Origin: Seongchinamella unica
Lineage (GTDB): Bacteria > Pseudomonadota > Gammaproteobacteria > Pseudomonadales > Halieaceae
Reading direction: 5' to 3'
Assembly (NCBI RefSeq): GCF_004354085.1
Contig: NZ_SMSE01000002.1
Span: 186,001-250,000 of the forward strand
Length of the DNA stretch: 64,000 nt
The notes under the pieces are model-generated. The model saw only the letters and a list, made by a program, of their open reading frames with translations, was not told the origin of the DNA and did not search any database. Positions 62,792 through 64,000 of this stretch are shown here, piece after piece. Each line of letters begins with the position of its first letter. Position 1 is the first letter of the stretch. A program made the translations under genes and the position numbers.

Positions 62792-64000
62792 TCAGGCCTG
62801 TTGGCTGTTGATTTTCTGCTGCCAGCGCGCGCAGCGCGAGAGCAGGTCAGTGATGTTGATACGGGTCAGGTTGCCCTCCCGGACCAGCACGTGGCCCGCC
62901 ACCCAGCTGTGCGTCACCTGGCTGCCGTTGCAGGCGTAGACCAGTTGCGACAGCGGGTTGTAGAGCGGCTGGCACTCGGGGCCGGAGAGATTCACGGCGA
63001 TCAGGTCGGCCTGCTTGCCGGTCTCCAGGCTGCCGATATCGTCGGCCAGCCCCATTGCCCGGGCTCCGCCCATGGTGGCCATGTACAGGCTGTCCTCGGC
63101 GGGCACGGCGGCGGCGTCCGCAGCGGACAGTTTGCCCAGCAGGGCGGCTGACTGCATTTCCATGAACATATTGAGACCGTTGTTGCTGGCCGCACCATCG
63201 GTGCCCAAAGCGACGTTAATGCCCTTGTCGAGCAATCTGGCGGCAGGGCAGGCGCCGGAGGCCAGCTTCATATTGGATTTGGGGCAGTGCACCACATGAG
63301 CGCCGGTGGCCGCCAGCAGGGCCATGTCCTGGTCACCCAGGTCGGTCATGTGGACACACTGGGTGCGCGGCCCCAGCAGGCCGATGGCGTTGAGTGTGTC
63401 CAGCGGGCGCTCGCCGTTTTCTTCCACCGCGGCCAGTACCTCGCCGGTGGTCTCGTGCAGGTGAATCTGCACCGGCACGTCCAGCTCCGCCGCCAGGGTC
63501 GCTACTTTCTGCAGGTTGGGCCTGGACACGGTATAGGGCGCGTGGGGCCCGAAGCCGACGGTCACCAGCGCCTGGTGCTTGAGGTCGTCACGCAGGCGCA
63601 GCCCCTTGCTGATGTATTCGTCGGCATCCCGGGCCCAGGCGGTAGCGAAGTCCAGTACCGGGAAGACGAGCTGGCTGCGGATGCCGCTGCTGATGGCCGC
63701 GGCCGCGGCCGCGTCGGGAAAAAAGTACATGTCGCTGAAGGTGGTGGTGCCGCTGCGCAGCATTTCCGCAATGGCCAGTTCTGTGCCGTCACGGACGAAC
63801 TCGGCGCTGACGTGCTGGCCCTCGGCGGGCCAGATATGTTGTTCCAGCCAGGGGATCAGTGGCAGGTCGTCGGCGAAGCCGCGCAACAGGCTCATGGCAG
63901 CGTGGCCGTGCAGGTTGACCAGCCCCGGCATCAGCGCCTGACCGGGCAGTTCCAGCTCCTCGTCCGCCTGCAGATCGCGGGCCCGGTCGCGGGGCAGTAT
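62792..64000 (-). CDS. TRZ/ATZ-family amidohydrolase, probable MTA/SAH deaminase (5' end missing)
   Basis: About 403 residues are present; the frame is open to the right edge, so the N terminus lies outside. Amidohydrolase metal sites are MPGLVNLHGHAAMSLLRG (HxH), VQIHLHETTGEV, THxxD-like TQCVHMTDLGDQD, VVHCPKSNMKLASG and ALGTDGAASNNGLNMF. This is the S-adenosylhomocysteine/5'-methylthioadenosine deaminase pattern (MtaD), which sends MTA or SAH to the inosine forms for salvage. Its place before ubiG matches the mtaD-ubiG order, where UbiG produces SAH. Confidence 0.9.
   Translation of the reverse strand: MLPRDRARDLQADEELELPGQALMPGLVNLHGHAAMSLLRGFADDLPLIPWLEQHIWPAEGQHVSAEFVRDGTELAIAEMLRSGTTTFSDMYFFPDAAAAAAISSGIRSQLVFPVLDFATAWARDADEYISKGLRLRDDLKHQALVTVGFGPHAPYTVSRPNLQKVATLAAELDVPVQIHLHETTGEVLAAVEENGERPLDTLNAIGLLGPRTQCVHMTDLGDQDMALLAATGAHVVHCPKSNMKLASGACPAARLLDKGINVALGTDGAASNNGLNMFMEMQSAALLGKLSAADAAAVPAEDSLYMATMGGARAMGLADDIGSLETGKQADLIAVNLSGPECQPLYNPLSQLVYACNGSQVTHSWVAGHVLVREGNLTRINITDLLSRCARWQQKINSQQA

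Noticed and set aside
1-64000. Mobile elements, tRNA or rRNA genes and CRISPR arrays
   Set aside because: No transposase or integrase motif, no tRNA cloverleaf or conserved rRNA stretch, and no repeat-spacer pattern was recognised by eye; a tRNAscan or covariance search could still find something missed.

Overview
The window reads as chromosome from a GC-rich marine gammaproteobacterium. My best guess is the Cellvibrionales/Halieaceae area (OM60/NOR5-like). I infer this from protein flavour, the HexR-controlled Entner-Doudoroff locus, the sodium-pumping oxaloacetate decarboxylase, the TonB-dependent thiamin receptor and the Pseudomonas-like order mtaD-ubiG-mupP-yciK; no marker gene proves it. 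I saw no rRNA, tRNA, CRISPR array, phage gene, transposase or integrase. Genes are tightly packed, and no stretch longer than about 230 bases lacks a gene, riboswitch or regulatory site.

Region 1 (1-2.4 kb) holds the start of an exported M1 aminopeptidase and a secreted CAP-domain protein carrying acidic metal-binding repeats. Region 2 (2.5-16 kb) is an accessory-looking catabolic block: a Tat-exported SDR, a molybdopterin oxidoreductase, an acyl-CoA synthetase, a DUF3336/patatin lipase, two related long GST-like proteins with a nitronate monooxygenase between them, a DUF2855 protein, an acyl-CoA carboxyltransferase and a PhyH-type dioxygenase. No pathway can be named from sequence alone. Region 3 (16-25 kb) has rlmA, then a thiamin locus: a TPP riboswitch with a visible ribosome-site hairpin, a TonB receptor, an Fe(II)/2-oxoglutarate oxygenase and a PnuT-like permease. 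An MFS carrier, a GDPD phosphodiesterase and rhlE follow.

Region 4 (25-30.5 kb) has an IbpA-type small heat-shock gene behind a sigma-32-like promoter and a ROSE-like leader, a fatty acyl-CoA ligase operon with an EEP hydrolase and a CDP-alcohol transferase, and a sugar dehydrogenase fused to cytochrome c. Region 5 (30.5-37 kb) is the central-carbon core: divergent hexR, then eda, a GAPDH-like gene lacking the catalytic cysteine, the normal gap, and ppc, all overlapping or nearly so, with two HexR-like sites in the divergent spacer. Eda and GAPDH process Entner-Doudoroff products, and PEP carboxylase feeds oxaloacetate to the TCA cycle.

Region 6 (37-49 kb) has a SYLF lipoprotein-like gene, lutABC for lactate oxidation, a 1055-residue membrane protein built on six 36-residue coiled-coil repeats, a POT peptide symporter, an M28 peptidase and dusC. 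Region 7 (49-53 kb) is oadGAB plus a thioesterase. Region 8 (53-64 kb) is housekeeping: pdxJ, cyclophilin, an SH3 protein, yciB, a PHP phosphoesterase, a YciO-type protein, scpA, scpB, rluB, yciK, mupP, ubiG and the 3' part of an mtaD-like deaminase that runs off the end.
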